This document shows positions 61,601-64,000 of a DNA stretch of 64,000 bases, piece after piece; within the stretch, counting starts at the first letter, position 1, and each line of letters starts with the position of its first letter. The stretch comes from Macropodus opercularis (Eukaryota > Chordata > Actinopteri > Anabantiformes > Osphronemidae): contig CM061107.1 of the NCBI GenBank assembly GCA_030770545.1, positions 6,970,001-7,034,000 on the forward strand, given 5' to 3'. The notes beneath the pieces were generated by a model that was not told where the DNA came from, did not search any database, and worked only from the letters and a program-made list of their open reading frames with translations. A program made the translations under genes and the position numbers.

Positions 61601-63452
61601 GGGGGTGGCTGCTGTCTAGAGGGGGCTGCGCTGGAGCTGGAGGTGGGGATCGAGTTTGAAGGATGAGCCCCAGACGTGGCAGAAGAGGAGGAGGAAGAGG
61701 AGGAGGTAGAGGAAGCAGAAGGGGGTGTGTGAGGAGTTCTTGAGGATGAAGCTGAACTGGCAGAAGAATAACCACTGCTAGAGCTACTTTTGGTACCTTT
61801 CCCAGCAGAGGAAGAAGATGACGAAGAAGAGGATGAAGAATAAGGAGGCTGGATGATTGGCCGATACTGCTCAGTGCGAGAGGTGGGCTTGTGGTCTGAT
61901 GAAGGACTCTGGTCCCCCAGTGGACTGCAAGACAGACCAGCATGTCTGTGGTGGGTGGCTATCTGCTGGTATCCCGCCCCTCCACAGCTGAGGTAGTGCT
62001 GAAGAGAGTGGGCAGCAGACGACGAGAGCTGTGACTGAGCTGGCGTGGGCCGCTGGTAGTGCTTGATAACGCTGTCTTGACGGGGTACAGCCCGTTCCTG
62101 AGCTGAATTGGACTGGGACTGTGATTGTGGCTGGGGCTGGGCTGAGGAAAAGACCGATGCATTATACAGCTGGGATGACTGGTCTTGGAGCTGTGACGAC
62201 AGCAGGTTGAACTGGTGAGACTGCAGATGCCTGGCAGAGGATGCCTGGGCTGACGAGGCTCCTGTGGGATCCTGGCTGCCCCGATAGGCAGCTGCAGCAG
62301 CACCCTGTGAGGACAGGAGTCTATCAAAACCCAGGCTAGACTGGGAAGGGGCCTTGATGTGTAGTAGGGGGTCATGTGGGGAGAGCAGGCCATTAGAAGT
62401 GGGACTAAACGTGGGTGTGTCCTGGAGGGAAAGGGAGGCAGCAGGGAAAGAACGGCTGGAGAAGGATGCTGGATGCTGATAGGCTGACAGAGCTGAGGAG
62501 GAGGGGAAGGAGCCAGAGCCAGGAAGGGCTCCAGAGATGAACAGTTCAGGAGGAGCAGGCGTGTGCATTGCTGTTAAGAAAAGGAAGACATTACAAATTA
62601 CTCAGTATACTTCAAACATTTGCTTCACTAAGTTAAGCTGAAGAATACAATGGTAAGAGCATGAGAAGGAACAGTTCATTTTATATATAAATTCTCACAC
62701 AAACGGCATCAGAATAATAATGCAGTCCACATTGGGAGGATCTTTAAATGTCATATTGACTGTGGGGCCTGTTTGAATGTCAACACATGAGGGAAGCTCT
62801 TTCCAGCCCCACCTGTCTGCCAGGATGGCGTGCGGAACTGAGAGAGAAGGGAGGAGGCAGAGGGTGGAGGCTGGGGACCCCGGGACTCCAGGGCTGAGAT
62901 CAGATTCATGACAGAAGCATCGGGTGCAGAGGGGCTGGCATGGTGCAGGCCAGTGTCAAAAAGCCCTGACAGACCTAAAGAAAAGAAAGAAACAGAAAAA
63001 TTAGCAATGCAGATGTTGACACTTGCTTCATAAGTGGGAGGATTATGTTCCAACGTGTAATCGGAAAAACAAAAAAAAATGTATTTAAAAGCAATAAAAT
63101 ACAACAACACATCTGCGAAACTGTATAAATGCCACAACTGCAGGATTTTATCATCTAGGATTTCAACTTAATTGACCTATAACGTGCACATTTTTCAATG
63201 GCAATAATCTTCCAAGGCCTGCTAGAAGAGACACAATAACTCACTGCTGGGGCCCCTTATGGTGGTGACAAGGAAGGTATGACATTTATCTCACCCAAAC
63301 TCCGTCCAGCTGCTCCCCAAGCCCCGCCTTGGCCAGAGCTCCCTGGGTGGTGATTGGTGGCATAGCCCTGCAGAGGGTGTGGGGTGGCGTAGGCTTGTCG
63401 GTGAAGGAGCTCAGACTCAGGGTGGGATGATCTGGAACTCCCATATACAAGA
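52664..63452 (-). CDS. prr12: Proline-rich protein 12 (5' end outside the window)
   Basis: Large nuclear protein with AT-hooks and a conserved C-terminal domain (DUF4211), important in neural and eye development in mammals. Minus-strand exons: 63452-63295, 62974-62813, 62570-57823, 57660-57433, 57312-56625, 56480-55999, 55783-55679, 55465-55332, 55032-54581, 54431-54312, 53863-53766, 53430-53299, 53076-52981, 52798-52664; 2578 residues in the window. The first exon starts at LVYGSSRSSHPE and leaves a two-base split codon, so the initiator exon is beyond 64000. Recognition: HRQAYATPHPLQGYATNHHP, SVMNLISALESRGPQ, PAPPELFISGALPGSG. The third exon alone codes for 1582 residues, rich in Ser, Gln, His and Pro. 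AT-hook-like KKRGRKPTRPKR and RPRGRPRIRP are near its end. The conserved tail includes YLGYFGDAKRRYQRIYVKFL and LYHSLHHYKYHTFLQ. Longer than the human protein (about 2000). Confidence 0.92.
59770..60000 (-). repeat. Imperfect tandem repeat coding for His/Gln-rich units in prr12
   Basis: Inside the large prr12 exon about six units of 11-13 codons repeat the theme HQQHHKMDSH, with variants HKMDTH, PKMESH, QKMESH and HKIDSH. The units differ by scattered substitutions, so the array is old or diverging. Confidence 0.75.
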
Positions 63453-64000
63453 CTGCAAAGAAGGAAGGTGGGAGATTGTTATGGGTTCTTCATTTCAGAA
63501 CAAAATTACATGCAACTACTTATTGCCATAATGTGACCTTTGGGGAAAAAAAATAAAAAAGGTACTGAAACTGGGGCACTGTTAAAATGCACAACCTGTC
63601 AAATATTCCACTCACCAAAACTAGTGTCAACATGTATTTTTAGTCACCATCTGTAACATTACTAAAATTATTGTAGAATCTGGTTTAGATTTCATATTAT
63701 GGAGAAGGAAATCCACCCCAATCAATATCTAAATAATATATGTGAGTGAATTACAAACTTGGACATTATACCAAAGTGTTATACAGTAAATCTGTCAAAC
63801 CAGCAATAAAAGTGCCATGCAAAAATAATGGGATGGTTCATTTGCAAGTATAATTGAGCCACATGACCCGATCATTACATAATTTGAAAGTTTTTGTGTT
63901 TAAAAAAAGGTTATAATTCAATGCCAAACATTTTGGGCGTGCAGAATGTAGCTTTTAAAAAGACTGACTAAATGCGTGGATGGCTAGCCAGGTAACATGT
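63453..64000 (-). other. prr12 intron running off the window
   Basis: AT-rich sequence with no further prr12 exon. I looked for the expected MDRNY-type first exon and did not find it. Confidence 0.6.

Overview
The window is nuclear DNA from a ray-finned (teleost) fish. Genes are split by short GT-AG introns, several are typical vertebrate families, and there are CA, GA, ATT and AGG microsatellites. I cannot name the species. Nothing bacterial, viral or CRISPR-like was seen.

Layout from left to right: a Pax6-like homeobox gene without a paired box (pax10 type, +, 440-3987); a GPI-anchored matrix metalloproteinase (mmp25 type, +, 6941-10802); a minus-strand cluster of membrane or secreted carbonic anhydrases of the CA4/CA15 kind (11875-27166), made of three single-domain genes and one apparent two-domain gene; an acidic, cysteine-tailed sarcoplasmic-reticulum protein resembling HRC (-, 29513-31022); the cation channel trpm4 (-, 32450-40064); the peptide hormone adm5 (-, 40587-41202); a Ric-8A-like G-alpha chaperone (+, 43806-47323); the antiviral transcription factor irf3 (-, 47828-50476); and prr12 (-, 52664-63452, with its first coding exon beyond the right edge). 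All exon joins given below were made by hand. Within every gene the splice phases agree and the total coding length is a whole number of codons.

The set HRC-TRPM4-ADM5-IRF3-PRR12 matches human chromosome 19q13.33. PAX6, TRPM5, ADM, IRF7 and RIC8A lie on human 11p. The window therefore looks like the 19q-type member of an ancient 11p/19q duplicated pair, keeping two genes (pax10 and a second ric8a-like gene) that I do not know from human 19q.

The most unusual content is in the carbonic anhydrase cluster. It contains a probable fusion of two complete carbonic anhydrase domains in one transcript. Exon 7 is almost identical in the three single-domain genes, and those three have lost the usual His64 proton shuttle. 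A 0.65-kb segment is present twice, once inside a carbonic anhydrase intron. Also notable are an HRC that is almost free of histidine, a Ric-8 protein with a large acidic insert, and an ISRE, kappa-B and CRE group next to the irf3 start.
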